From JAVXTH01 sp036641395 (GTDB lineage: Bacteria > Bacillota_I > Bacilli_A > Erysipelotrichales > Erysipelotrichaceae), in assembly GCA_036641395.1 (NCBI GenBank), contig JAVWEY010000001.1, positions 1-64,000 on the forward strand: a stretch of DNA of 64,000 nt. The letters are read 5' to 3'. How positions within the stretch are numbered: the stretch's first letter is position 1; every line of letters begins with the position of its first letter. Under the pieces are notes generated by a model that was not told the DNA's origin, ran no database searches, and saw only the letters and a list, made by a program, of their open reading frames with translations. The position numbers and the translations under genes were made by a program. This document shows, piece by piece, positions 1-7,483 of the stretch.

Positions 1-324
1 AAAACCATAAATACACGCTTCCTTAAACGTTTCACTTATCTTATTTGTATAATAACCTTCTCCACACCCTGCATCAACAATCACTTGATGAGGATTGCGT
101 GCGATAATTAAGTTTAGTTCCTCACTCAATATTTTATAATAATCCTTGTTTAAAAAATCACTACGACTCTTCACCATTTCTTTATCATCACCACTTTGTT
201 GGGTATTACCTAGCACTAAATTAACATAACCAGATTTTGATATATCATAAGTATGATGATGAATACATATAAACTGATGATCTTTATTTACTAACGCTTC
301 TTTACATTTTGGACATTTCAACAT
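1..324 (-). CDS. rlmA: 23S rRNA (guanine-N1)-methyltransferase, RlmA family (N-terminal part)
   Basis: Only the first 108 codons are inside the window; the gene runs off the left edge. The product begins MLKCPKCKEAL and has a CxxC...C...H zinc-binding head (residues 4, 7, about 20 and 24), then the family stretch around YVNLVLG and DDKEMVKSRSDFLN. The SAM-binding motif I VDAGCGEGYY follows at about residues 85-94. This order is typical of RlmA, which methylates a guanine in helix 35 of 23S rRNA. The ATG has an AGGTGG ribosome site and its own promoter. RlmAI and RlmAII cannot be separated from this part. Confidence 0.88.
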   Translation of the reverse strand, partial: MLKCPKCKEALVNKDHQFICIHHHTYDISKSGYVNLVLGNTQQSGDDKEMVKSRSDFLNKDYYKILSEELNLIIARNPHQVIVDAGCGEGYYTNKISETFKEACIYGF

Positions 325-344
325 GGTTTCACCACCTAGTTGAA

Positions 345-372
345 ATTATATCATGTTTTGATTATCTTCCAA
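345..372 (-). promoter_or_regulatory. Sigma-A promoter of rlmA
   Basis: On the minus strand there is TTGGAA, a 16-base spacer and TATAAT with an extended TGn in front of it. The -35 box lies just beyond the U-run of the upstream terminator, so rlmA starts its own transcript. Confidence 0.65.
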
Positions 373-397
373 ATAAAAAGTGTACCGAAGTACACTT
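371..397 (-). terminator. Intrinsic terminator with TTCG tetraloop
   Basis: On the minus strand AAGTGTAC, loop TTCG and GTACACTT are followed by a T-rich run. The stem is 8 bp and perfect. It ends the transcript of the small SASP-like gene. Confidence 0.88.
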
Positions 398-404
398 CAT
401 AATA

Positions 405-593
405 CTATTTCTTCTTTTGTTTTTCTTTTAATGCTTCTCGATATGCATTTTGATGTTCTTTTATATCCGCTTCCACATCCGCACCCAATTCAATTCCCAT
501 TTCACTTTGATACAAATCTTCTTGGGTTTGTTGTTGAAACTGATTCTGATTCTTCTGTTGCAAGTTTTTTTGATGTTGCTTACGTATATCCAT
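405..593 (-). CDS. Small acid-soluble spore protein, alpha/beta-type-like (62 aa)
   Basis: A 62-residue hydrophilic, Gln- and Lys-rich protein. The frame is open further upstream, but the ATG at 593 is the only start with a good ribosome site (GAGGTG) and a promoter directly before it. Residues of the central part read SEMGIELGAD, which aligns with SEFGVNLGAD of alpha/beta SASPs, the segment cut by the germination protease GPR. The second SASP motif (GSVGGxMVK) is absent and replaced by a charged tail. From memory, sspA lies directly downstream of thiI in B. subtilis, the same position as here. A consensus sigma-G promoter supports forespore expression. The role, coating spore DNA, is inferred. 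A gamma-type SASP is the alternative because of the Gln-rich N-terminus. Confidence 0.72.
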   Translation of the reverse strand: MDIRKQHQKNLQQKNQNQFQQQTQEDLYQSEMGIELGADVEADIKEHQNAYREALKEKQKKK

Positions 594-610
594 TGAATTC
601 ACCTCAATTA

Positions 611-640
611 TAGTATGTAAAACAATTGAGATTTTATTCA
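611..640 (-). promoter_or_regulatory. Candidate sigma-G (forespore) promoter of the SASP-like gene
   Basis: The minus strand reads TGAATA, exactly 17 bases, then CATACTA, the textbook sigma-G promoter of ssp genes. The -35 box begins three bases after the thiI stop. The leader to the ATG would be only about 11 nt, just enough for the ribosome site. A 7-bp inverted repeat (CTCAATT/AATTGAG, 603-630) overlaps the ribosome site and could mask it. No usable sigma-A -35 box accompanies the overlapping TATAAT. Confidence 0.65.
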
Positions 641-642
641 AA

Positions 643-1863
643 TTAAAATAAATCTTCGACTTCCTCACTTAATGGTTGAGAAGGATAAACATTAATACTT
701 TGACATTCTTCCACGCATTCCTGAACTAAAGTTTCAAAATCAAAACGTTTTTCTAACATTTCAACTTTACGAATAGTTGGTTTAGTCACTGGATTTTTTG
801 GTGTGAAAATCGTACAACAGTCTTCAAAAGGTTGAATACTAGTTTCATAAGTATCAATTCCTCTTGCTAGTTCAATAATTTCTAGTTTATCCATCGTGGC
901 AACCGGTCGAATCACGGGACATGTTACAACCGCATTAATTGTCGCCATACTTTCCAAAGTTTGAGAGGCCACCTGACCAATACTTTCACCATTTACAATT
1001 GCTAAACAATTACTCTTAGCACAAATTGCTTCCGCTATTCGATACATCATTCTTCTCATCAATGTAATTGCATAACTTTCATCACAGTTTTCATAGATTG
1101 CTAATTGCAACTTTGTGAAGGGAATAATATGCATTCGAATATGACCTTGATAGCCTGCTAAAAGCGATGCAAGTTGCATTACTTTATCTTGAGCTTGCGC
1201 GCTTGTGTAAGGTGGAGATGCATAGTGAATGCATTCAATCGCAACCCCACGCTTCATCGCAAGATAGGATGCTACTGGTGAATCAATACCACCAGATAAC
1301 ATAACAAGAGCCTTACCACCAACCCCGACTGGATATCCTCCAGCACCGATTATCACATTACTCATAATATAAGTATCTTCTCGGTGGACTTCAATTTGAA
1401 TTTTCAAATCAGGTGTCTTCACATTTACTTTTAAATTAGTTTCTCTTAAAATATCACCTGCGACACTTCGATTAATATCATCAGACATCATTGGGAAATT
1501 TTTATCAGAACGACGTGCTACGATTTTAAAAGTTTCACCTTCAAACTCTTTTGCCATGATAAGTGCTGTTGTTTTAATCTCATCAATATCACTTGCAACT
1601 TTTAACGCAAACGAAAAAGAACGAATACCAAATACTTTTTTAAGATGAACACTTACCAAATTTGGATCTTCGTCGTTTAACATAATATATAAACGATCAT
1701 GTGTTTTTTGATAAGTTAACTTAGGAAAGCCTTTTAATGCATTCTTAACATTATGCAATAATTTATTAATAAAATCTTTTTTATTCTTACCTTTGGTTGA
1801 TAACTCACCATATCGAACTAAAATATGGTCGTAAACAAAGGTATTATCTTGTTTGATAGTCAT
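643..1863 (-). CDS. thiI: tRNA sulfurtransferase ThiI (4-thiouridine synthase)
   Basis: A 406-aa enzyme that adenylates U8 of tRNA and inserts sulfur taken from a cysteine desulfurase; in some species it also serves thiamine thiazole synthesis. A ferredoxin-like and THUMP region (about 1-165) is followed by the PP-loop LSGGIDSP (189-196) and the EDCC cysteine pair (349-350). There is no rhodanese extension, as in Bacillus ThiI. The start overlaps the end of the desulfurase gene by 20 bp and has a GGAG site. This pairing suggests the neighbour is its dedicated sulfur donor, as for NifZ-ThiI in B. subtilis. Confidence 0.95.
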   Translation of the reverse strand: MTIKQDNTFVYDHILVRYGELSTKGKNKKDFINKLLHNVKNALKGFPKLTYQKTHDRLYIMLNDEDPNLVSVHLKKVFGIRSFSFALKVASDIDEIKTTALIMAKEFEGETFKIVARRSDKNFPMMSDDINRSVAGDILRETNLKVNVKTPDLKIQIEVHREDTYIMSNVIIGAGGYPVGVGGKALVMLSGGIDSPVASYLAMKRGVAIECIHYASPPYTSAQAQDKVMQLASLLAGYQGHIRMHIIPFTKLQLAIYENCDESYAITLMRRMMYRIAEAICAKSNCLAIVNGESIGQVASQTLESMATINAVVTCPVIRPVATMDKLEIIELARGIDTYETSIQPFEDCCTIFTPKNPVTKPTIRKVEMLEKRFDFETLVQECVEECQSINVYPSQPLSEEVEDLF

Positions 1864-2974
1864 GTAATATCTCCTTCATTGCTTGAATCAATTGATCAAT
1901 TTCTTCAGTAGTTGTTAGATGAGATAAAGAGATACGAATCGCATGGGTTGCTCTTATCTCCCCTAATCCCATTGCACTTAAAACATAAGAATGTGCTTTG
2001 CTTTTTGATGCACATGTACTTTGCGCAGAAACACAAATTCGATACGCATCCAGTGCATTTAACATAATTTGTGAACCGATACTTAAGATTGAAATATTTA
2101 AAATATAAGGTGAACCACTTATATCACTATTGATCACAACGTCTTCCATTTCACTTAATTTATCACGCAGATAACGATTTAAATCAATTACATAACTCGT
2201 ATGTTCCTTTAGTTTACTTAAAACTAAACGTAAGGTCTTTGCGAATACAATATTAGCAGGAGCATTACTCGTACCCCCACGTAATCCTTGTTCCTGTTGT
2301 CCAGCGCTAATCAAAGGAATGAGTTGAATTTTATTTCTTTTAAATAATAAACCACTACCTTTTACTCCATAAATTTTATGAGCAGAGAAAGTTGCCATAT
2401 CAACATTTTTTAAATTGATATCAATCTTACCTAATCCTTGTACACAATCCGTGTGGAATATCGCATTGCTTGCTTCATGAGTCAATTTCGCAAGCGCATC
2501 AATATCATTTATTGCACCACTTTCATTGTTCACAAGCATACAAGAAACTAAAATCGTATCTTCTCTTAGTGCTTTCTTTAAATCATCGATTTTAACTCTA
2601 CCATATTCATCAACATCTAAATATGTTATTTCAAAGCCAAACACATCATCGAGTTGTTTCATCGTATTTAGAATACTAGAATGTTCCACACAACTAGTAA
2701 TTAAATGCTTCCCTCTTCTTTGGTGAGCAAAGGCATACCCTTTAATCGCAAGGTTATTTGCTTCACTTGCCCCAGAAGTGAAGATTATCTCATTGGATGA
2801 AACATGGAACAAATCCGCAATTTGAGAACGGCTTTGTTCCATTAGTTTTGATACTTTCATTCCTTCTTGATGAAGTGAATCACTATTTGCATAATACTCT
2901 TTACAACATGTTTGATATGCAATCGCTACTTCAGGGTCAATTGGTGTTGTTGCCGCATAATCTAAATAAATCAT
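1844..2974 (-). CDS. Cysteine desulfurase (NifS/IscS type, NifZ-like)
   Basis: A 376-aa PLP enzyme that turns cysteine into alanine and an enzyme-bound persulfide. Visible are the N-terminal YLDYAATTP motif, the PLP lysine in FSAHK (K200) and the persulfide cysteine in STC (C321). It shares ATGA with the upstream ezrA stop and overlaps thiI, so the three genes are translationally coupled. The context points to sulfur supply for tRNA thiolation rather than for Fe-S assembly, which has its own SufS near 10 kb. The closest B. subtilis counterpart, by position, is nifZ. Confidence 0.92.
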   Translation of the reverse strand: MIYLDYAATTPIDPEVAIAYQTCCKEYYANSDSLHQEGMKVSKLMEQSRSQIADLFHVSSNEIIFTSGASEANNLAIKGYAFAHQRRGKHLITSCVEHSSILNTMKQLDDVFGFEITYLDVDEYGRVKIDDLKKALREDTILVSCMLVNNESGAINDIDALAKLTHEASNAIFHTDCVQGLGKIDINLKNVDMATFSAHKIYGVKGSGLLFKRNKIQLIPLISAGQQEQGLRGGTSNAPANIVFAKTLRLVLSKLKEHTSYVIDLNRYLRDKLSEMEDVVINSDISGSPYILNISILSIGSQIMLNALDAYRICVSAQSTCASKSKAHSYVLSAMGLGEIRATHAIRISLSHLTTTEEIDQLIQAMKEILHDYQTR

Positions 2975-4731
2975 GCTTGTTTTGCCTTTTCGATTATTTT
3001 CTTACCATCTTGACCAATTAATTTTTCATAAGCTCCTGGATGCATCTTTTCAATGACTTGGATAGCGGTTCTAAGTGCCTTAGTATATTGTCCATTACGG
3101 AAACATAACTCAGCTCTAGTAAGCTCTGAATCAAGTTCTGGATAAGTAGAACGATATCGATTACCAAATACAATTGCATTCTCAACCATAACTGCCATTC
3201 CAATTAAATTATTTACATTATTGTATAAAGTATAAATATAATCAATTGATATTCTAAGTTCTTCATTTAATTTTGTTACGTTTAATGGAGAGCCCGCTAA
3301 AATTGTTTCAATTATTTTAATCTTCTCTTTTGCGATAATTAAATCCTCATCAAATTTTTCATTAATAGAGGGTAAGCGTTTCTTTGAAATTTTAACACTT
3401 ATCTCATTCACAATTAATTGTAACTTAACAAGTTGCTTTTTAGCTCTTTCTTCATCACTACAAGCATTCATCAGTTTACTCTTCATTGCATTTACTTCTT
3501 CACAGAACGTATTTGAAGTATGTAATAATTCTGTATAAGAAATCAATATTGTTGTATAAGGAACACTATCTTGCGCAAGAATCAACTCTAACTTACGCTT
3601 TGATTCATTTAAACTTGTAAGTTGCGTTGCTGTATCTTTTAATTTATCATTCCAATTTTCAAAACCAAAGCGCTCATATACTTTATTGTATAAAACTTCA
3701 ATCTCAGTTACTTCTTTATTAATACTCTTAATTGCTTCAAACAAAGTAGGTGCATTAACCTTTACTTCATCAAAAGCTTTCTCTTCTTTAACTAACTGTT
3801 CTTGTAACTGAACTAAACGTTTTTCACTTTGTTGTAAGTTTTCTTTCACATGATCAAATGAACCATTACGAAGTTTATTCAAATCATCTTTTAACATATC
3901 ACTTACAATTTCTAAATTCTTTTTAGTTTCTAAATGATCTAAATAAACACCTTTATTATTAATCTGTGCATAATTATAAGAAACTTCATCAATTGCTCTA
4001 GGTAATACACCCTTTGCTTTTTCATATAATGTTGGTAATTCATTAATTAAAGATTCAATATATTTAATACTTTTAGAAATTTCATCTTGTTGTATGCTAG
4101 CTTTATCAAATTCAGATGCAAACATCCATTCTTCAAATAAAGAAAACATTTTCTCAATACTTGTAATCTCACGATCTAAATATTCACTACTTTGATGATA
4201 TTCACTACGATTTTCTGATATTTTCTTTTTAAGGGCACGGAAGTTTTCTTTTAATGTATTAATCTGTTCCCGTTGTTCACTCTCTTGTTCCAATACTTCA
4301 TCGAGTTGAGAACTGACATGTTCAACATTTTCAAGACATTGATCCATTAATTCACTTAGTTCTTCCATTTTAGAATTTGCAGTTTTAACTTTGCGAACAT
4401 AAACTAAATCATCAACTTCAGCTAATAAAACAGAACACTCTTTTAGTTGTTCCTGAACTTGATCAAAACTATTCTTACAGTTTTCAACTCTTTGAGCTAC
4501 ATTTGCATTTACTCTAGATAGAGCAACTGCTTTATTAACTTTAAAAGCTAAAGGGACTGACTTTAATGAATTATATCGCAATTCCAAATCTTCAAATGTT
4601 TTTTTTGCTTTCTTAGAGCGTAACATCATCATAATCATCGTAATGATAATAATCGCAACAATACCTATACCAATATAAATTAGTACATCCATTGAAACAA
4701 TGCTTTTTAAATTTGAAAAGAATTTTTCCAT
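2971..4731 (-). CDS. ezrA: Septation ring formation regulator EzrA
   Basis: A 586-aa protein with one transmembrane helix near the N-terminus (about residues 17-37) and then almost uninterrupted coiled coil with spectrin-like repeats. The C-terminus has the family-like segment ALRTAIQVIEKMHPGAYEKL. EzrA is membrane-anchored and restrains FtsZ ring assembly away from mid-cell. The neighbours (cysteine desulfurase, thiI, SASP) match the ezrA neighbourhood of Bacillus as I recall it. An extended -10 (TGTTATAAT, 4752-4757) lies just upstream. The residue-level match outside the ends is weak, as is normal for this coiled-coil family. Confidence 0.8.
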   Translation of the reverse strand: MEKFFSNLKSIVSMDVLIYIGIGIVAIIIITMIMMMLRSKKAKKTFEDLELRYNSLKSVPLAFKVNKAVALSRVNANVAQRVENCKNSFDQVQEQLKECSVLLAEVDDLVYVRKVKTANSKMEELSELMDQCLENVEHVSSQLDEVLEQESEQREQINTLKENFRALKKKISENRSEYHQSSEYLDREITSIEKMFSLFEEWMFASEFDKASIQQDEISKSIKYIESLINELPTLYEKAKGVLPRAIDEVSYNYAQINNKGVYLDHLETKKNLEIVSDMLKDDLNKLRNGSFDHVKENLQQSEKRLVQLQEQLVKEEKAFDEVKVNAPTLFEAIKSINKEVTEIEVLYNKVYERFGFENWNDKLKDTATQLTSLNESKRKLELILAQDSVPYTTILISYTELLHTSNTFCEEVNAMKSKLMNACSDEERAKKQLVKLQLIVNEISVKISKKRLPSINEKFDEDLIIAKEKIKIIETILAGSPLNVTKLNEELRISIDYIYTLYNNVNNLIGMAVMVENAIVFGNRYRSTYPELDSELTRAELCFRNGQYTKALRTAIQVIEKMHPGAYEKLIGQDGKKIIEKAKQA

Positions 4732-4812
4732 AATGACACCTCACTGATAAGATTATAACATAATCCGTTCTTTTAAACTATGCGTTTTTAATACTTTTTA
4801 AGGTAAAATAAC

Positions 4813-4857
4813 GTAAAAAAAAGAAGTAAGAACCGCCTATAACATATCTTTCTTCTT
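4813..4857 (-). terminator. Terminator after corA
   Basis: On the minus strand AAGAAG and CTTCTT close a hairpin that overlaps the corA stop, and it is followed by eight T residues. The stem is imperfect (6 bp plus 3 bp with one mismatch), but the U-run is strong. Confidence 0.6.
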
Positions 4858-5775
4858 TAAGATTAAGGCAATAATCGCACATATGAATAAAGTTGCGATT
4901 GTAATGTAGATAAAAGCATTAGGTGTTGCAGCAAATGGAATACTTTTTCCATTCACATTCATTCCATAAAATCCTGAAATTACCGTAGGAATTGACATAA
5001 TCAAAGTAACTGATGTCATAAGTTTCATGACCGTATTTAAATTATTATCCAAGATTGATGCAAATAATTCTCTTGTGCCGCTCAACACACTTCGATAAAT
5101 ATTTGTCATTTCAATCGCTTGTCGATTCTCAATCATCGTATCATTTAACAACTCTAAATCTTCACTATATCGCTCTAACTTATCTGATGACAATAGTTTA
5201 TGCAAAACAATATCATTCGCTCTTAAAGACATCGCAAAGTACACTAGATTGGATTCTAATTCATGAAGTTGAATCAAATCTGACTTCTTTGTACGATTAT
5301 TAAGTTCTGATTCCATTTCTCTTCGTTTATGATCAATTAAACGTAAATACGTTTGATAAACAACCGCAATTCGATAAAGAATTTGATAAATTAAACGCAT
5401 TCTTTTTGCGGTATTATAATATCCTGTTCCTTCAAAGAAAGGATTTAATATCCCCGTATCTTTTAAAGAAGTAGTAATAATATACGTATCATTAAAAATA
5501 ATCGATAAAGGTAATGTTGTATAAGCGTTATTTTCATGACGAATTTCTTTTAAAGGAACATCGACTAAGATTAAGGAATAATCTTTAAAAGATTCAACAC
5601 GAGAATATTCTTCATTATCTAAAGATGCCCGAATATCTTCTGCATCAATTGAAAAATGATTCGTAATTAAAGCAATTTCTTCTTCATTTGGATTCACTAA
5701 ATTAATCCAAATATCTTTACCCATTTCATTTACTTCTTTGATCTTTCCATTTTGTGATTTATATAGTTTCATCAT
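4837..5775 (-). CDS. corA: CorA-family divalent cation transporter
   Basis: A 312-aa CorA-type channel. The N-terminal two thirds form the cytoplasmic funnel, and two C-terminal helices follow (about 248-268 and 282-305). The signature loop FYGMNV sits between them, with the obligatory GMN motif. These proteins move Mg2+, Co2+ or Ni2+ down the membrane potential. Two adjacent ATGs are possible; a GGGAGTG site favours the first. The gene stands alone, with its own terminator. No M-box-sized leader is present, so Mg2+ riboswitch control is not supported. Confidence 0.92.
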   Translation of the reverse strand: MMKLYKSQNGKIKEVNEMGKDIWINLVNPNEEEIALITNHFSIDAEDIRASLDNEEYSRVESFKDYSLILVDVPLKEIRHENNAYTTLPLSIIFNDTYIITTSLKDTGILNPFFEGTGYYNTAKRMRLIYQILYRIAVVYQTYLRLIDHKRREMESELNNRTKKSDLIQLHELESNLVYFAMSLRANDIVLHKLLSSDKLERYSEDLELLNDTMIENRQAIEMTNIYRSVLSGTRELFASILDNNLNTVMKLMTSVTLIMSIPTVISGFYGMNVNGKSIPFAATPNAFIYITIATLFICAIIALILKKKDML

Positions 5776-6093
5776 ATTAAATTCACTCCCTTAAACGATG
5801 TAATAAACATAATGTGTTCCATTGTTGAAACAATATAACTATCATAACGTATTTTATCCTATTTTCCTAATCTTTTTTAACTTTTCTAATAATCCATTAT
5901 CTAAAAAAAACTAATATGTTAATCCCAAGAATACCAATAAAAAGAATACCACATTGACAGTATAAAAATCACAAATTTGGTATGAGATGTTATTTTTTAT
6001 AATACTTATAAATTAGGAAACAATTATTCTATATTATATTTAAGACATTATCATATTCGAATTATAAATTTCCTCAATAAATGCAACTAATTA
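5776..6093. other. Intergenic region between divergent corA and rpsD, no gene found
   Basis: About 320 very AT-rich bases. I see a dyad ATTGTT-GA-AACAAT at 5821-5834 in the corA leader and a direct repeat AAGAATACCA near 5929 and 5946. A short hydrophobic minus-strand frame has no start codon or ribosome site. A TTGACA near 5954 has no -10 at a workable distance. No convincing RNA or gene. Confidence 0.5.
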
Positions 6094-6122
6094 TTGACTT
6101 TGTTTTATGGCTTTGGTATAGT
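6094..6122 (+). promoter_or_regulatory. Sigma-A promoter of rpsD
   Basis: TTGACT, a 17-base spacer and TATAGT, with an extended TGG before the -10. It gives a leader of about 170 nt ahead of rpsD. Confidence 0.85.
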
Positions 6123-6134
6123 AGATTAGCGTCT

Positions 6135-6292
6135 AAATGATAGCAGCACACAAAGTCTTACAGACAAGCGTTAATAACGTGTTTAACGGGATATCGAGTA
6201 ACTTAGCTGTACAAGCGAGGATATCGTAGGTATTAACACCCTGTAATGATAATTTGTATCTGTTGTTGTTTTATGCAAATAAAACAATAGGA
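6135..6292 (+). promoter_or_regulatory. Structured rpsD leader, candidate S4 autoregulatory RNA
   Basis: The leader can form a hairpin GTCT-TAC-AGAC (6155-6165). GTTAATA (6170-6176) can pair with TATTAAC (6231-6237), and GTGTT (6179-6183) with AACAC (6235-6239) as a competing pairing. GATATC occurs at 6190-6195 and 6220-6225 and can pair with itself. B. subtilis rpsD is repressed by S4 binding to a pseudoknotted leader. The length, position and folding fit that type; the match to the known consensus was not tested. Confidence 0.55.
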
Positions 6293-6299
6293 GGACTTT

Positions 6300-6902
6300 A
6301 TGTCAAGAATGAACGGACCCGTTTGGAAGGTATCACGTCGTCTTAGTTTCTCAATCTTAGAAACTGGACAAGAACTTCAAAAACGCCAGTATGCACCAGG
6401 TCAACACGGACCTACAAAACGTATTAAACTTACGAACTATGGTTTACAATTACGTGAGAAACAACGTATTCGTAACATGTACGGAGTAAATGAACGTCAA
6501 TTCTATAACACGTTTGAAAAAGCTGTTAAGATGAAAGGCGTTACCGGTGAGAATTTCTTATCACTATTAGAATCAAGATTAGACAATGTTGTTTACCGTA
6601 TGGGTTTTGCACGTACACGTCGTGGTGCTCGTCAGTTAGTAAACCATGGTCATATCTTAGTTAACGGAAAGAAACTAGATATTCCTAGTGCTCAAGTTAA
6701 AGTAGGATCAATCATTGAAGTAAAAGAAAAAGCTAAAACAATGGCTTGTATCAATGAAGCATTAGATGCAACATTAAATGCACCTGCTTATGTTAATGTT
6801 GATAAAGAAGCTAAAAAAGGTACTTACTTACGTTTACCTGAACGTAGTGAATTAAATCAAGAAGTGAATGAACTATTAGTCGTAGAATTCTACAACCGTT
6901 AG
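6300..6902 (+). CDS. rpsD: 30S ribosomal protein S4
   Basis: A 200-aa primary 16S rRNA-binding protein. It begins MSRMNGPVWKVSRRLSFS, contains KRQYAPGQHGP, and has the S4 RNA-binding domain (about 90-155, LESRLDNVVYRMGFARTRR). The N-terminal zinc cysteines of the C+ form are absent, so this is the zinc-free paralogue type. A strong AGGAGG site precedes the ATG. It is transcribed alone from its own promoter behind a structured leader and ends at a strong terminator. Confidence 0.98.
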   Translation: MSRMNGPVWKVSRRLSFSILETGQELQKRQYAPGQHGPTKRIKLTNYGLQLREKQRIRNMYGVNERQFYNTFEKAVKMKGVTGENFLSLLESRLDNVVYRMGFARTRRGARQLVNHGHILVNGKKLDIPSAQVKVGSIIEVKEKAKTMACINEALDATLNAPAYVNVDKEAKKGTYLRLPERSELNQEVNELLVVEFYNR

Positions 6903-6909
6903 TTTACTT

Positions 6910-6936
6910 AGGACATCAAATGATGTCCTTTTTTTA
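6910..6936 (+). terminator. Terminator of rpsD
   Basis: GGACATCA, loop AA and TGATGTCC are followed by a run of T. The stem is perfect and lies directly after the stop codon. Confidence 0.92.
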
Positions 6937-6938
6937 TT

Positions 6939-6967
6939 GAAAAAAACACTCATCATTTGACAAGTGT
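6939..6967 (-). terminator. Terminator of the suf/5-FCL operon
   Basis: On the minus strand ACACTTGTC, loop AAAT and GATGAGTGT form a 9-bp stem with two G-U pairs, followed by six T. It overlaps the last codons of the cyclo-ligase gene and faces the rpsD terminator. Confidence 0.82.
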
Positions 6968-7483
6968 TTCAGTTATAATCATATCAAGAGGAATATCAAA
7001 TTGATCAAGTGGTATCCTCTCCACTTGTTGAAAGTCATAAGCAACTCCAATCGTTTTAAAGTCATGTTTATGTAAATAACGATCATAATATCCTTTTCCA
7101 TAACCAATTCGATTTTTATTTAAATCAAATGCAACAAGTGGAATAATCATACAATCAATTTGTTCCTTCTTAATTTTTATAGTATTCGTTGGTTCTAAGA
7201 TATGAAACGATGATTCAATTAATTGATCTTGATGATACTGATAAAAATTCATTTCATTTCCTTCCACTCGAGGAATTACAAAATCATAATCTGATCTTAA
7301 AAGTGGTGATAAATCAACTTCCCCATTACATGCCATATAAATGGCAATGCATTTATATTCCTTTAAATAAGGGATTAATTGCTTAATAACTTGAGTGCTT
7401 TTGGCTTCAATCGCATCCTTTGATAATAATTTACGCTGCTTAAGGATTGCTTTTCGTATGATTTGCTTATCCAATGGAATCAC
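6953..7483 (-). CDS. 5-formyltetrahydrofolate cyclo-ligase
   Basis: A 176-aa enzyme that uses ATP to convert 5-formyl-THF to 5,10-methenyl-THF and so returns a stored or inhibitory folate to the active pool. The C-terminal signature NRIGYGKGYYDRYL (about 124-137) binds nucleotide and folate. The start is GTG and overlaps the end of sufB by 17 bp with only a weak ribosome site, which implies translational coupling. It is the last gene of the suf operon. Length is normal for the family (B. subtilis YqgN type). Confidence 0.92.
   Translation of the reverse strand: MIPLDKQIIRKAILKQRKLLSKDAIEAKSTQVIKQLIPYLKEYKCIAIYMACNGEVDLSPLLRSDYDFVIPRVEGNEMNFYQYHQDQLIESSFHILEPTNTIKIKKEQIDCMIIPLVAFDLNKNRIGYGKGYYDRYLHKHDFKTIGVAYDFQQVERIPLDQFDIPLDMIITETLVK

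Noticed and set aside
594..668. Longer N-terminus for the SASP-like gene
   Set aside because: It overlaps the end of thiI and covers the promoter; the ATG at 593 has the ribosome site.
5776..5880. Mg2+ riboswitch (M-box) ahead of corA
   Set aside because: The leader is too short and lacks a structured core or terminator.
5954..5990. TTGACA as a plus-strand promoter
   Set aside because: The nearest -10-like box (TATGAG) is 21 bases away, and no gene follows before the good rpsD promoter.
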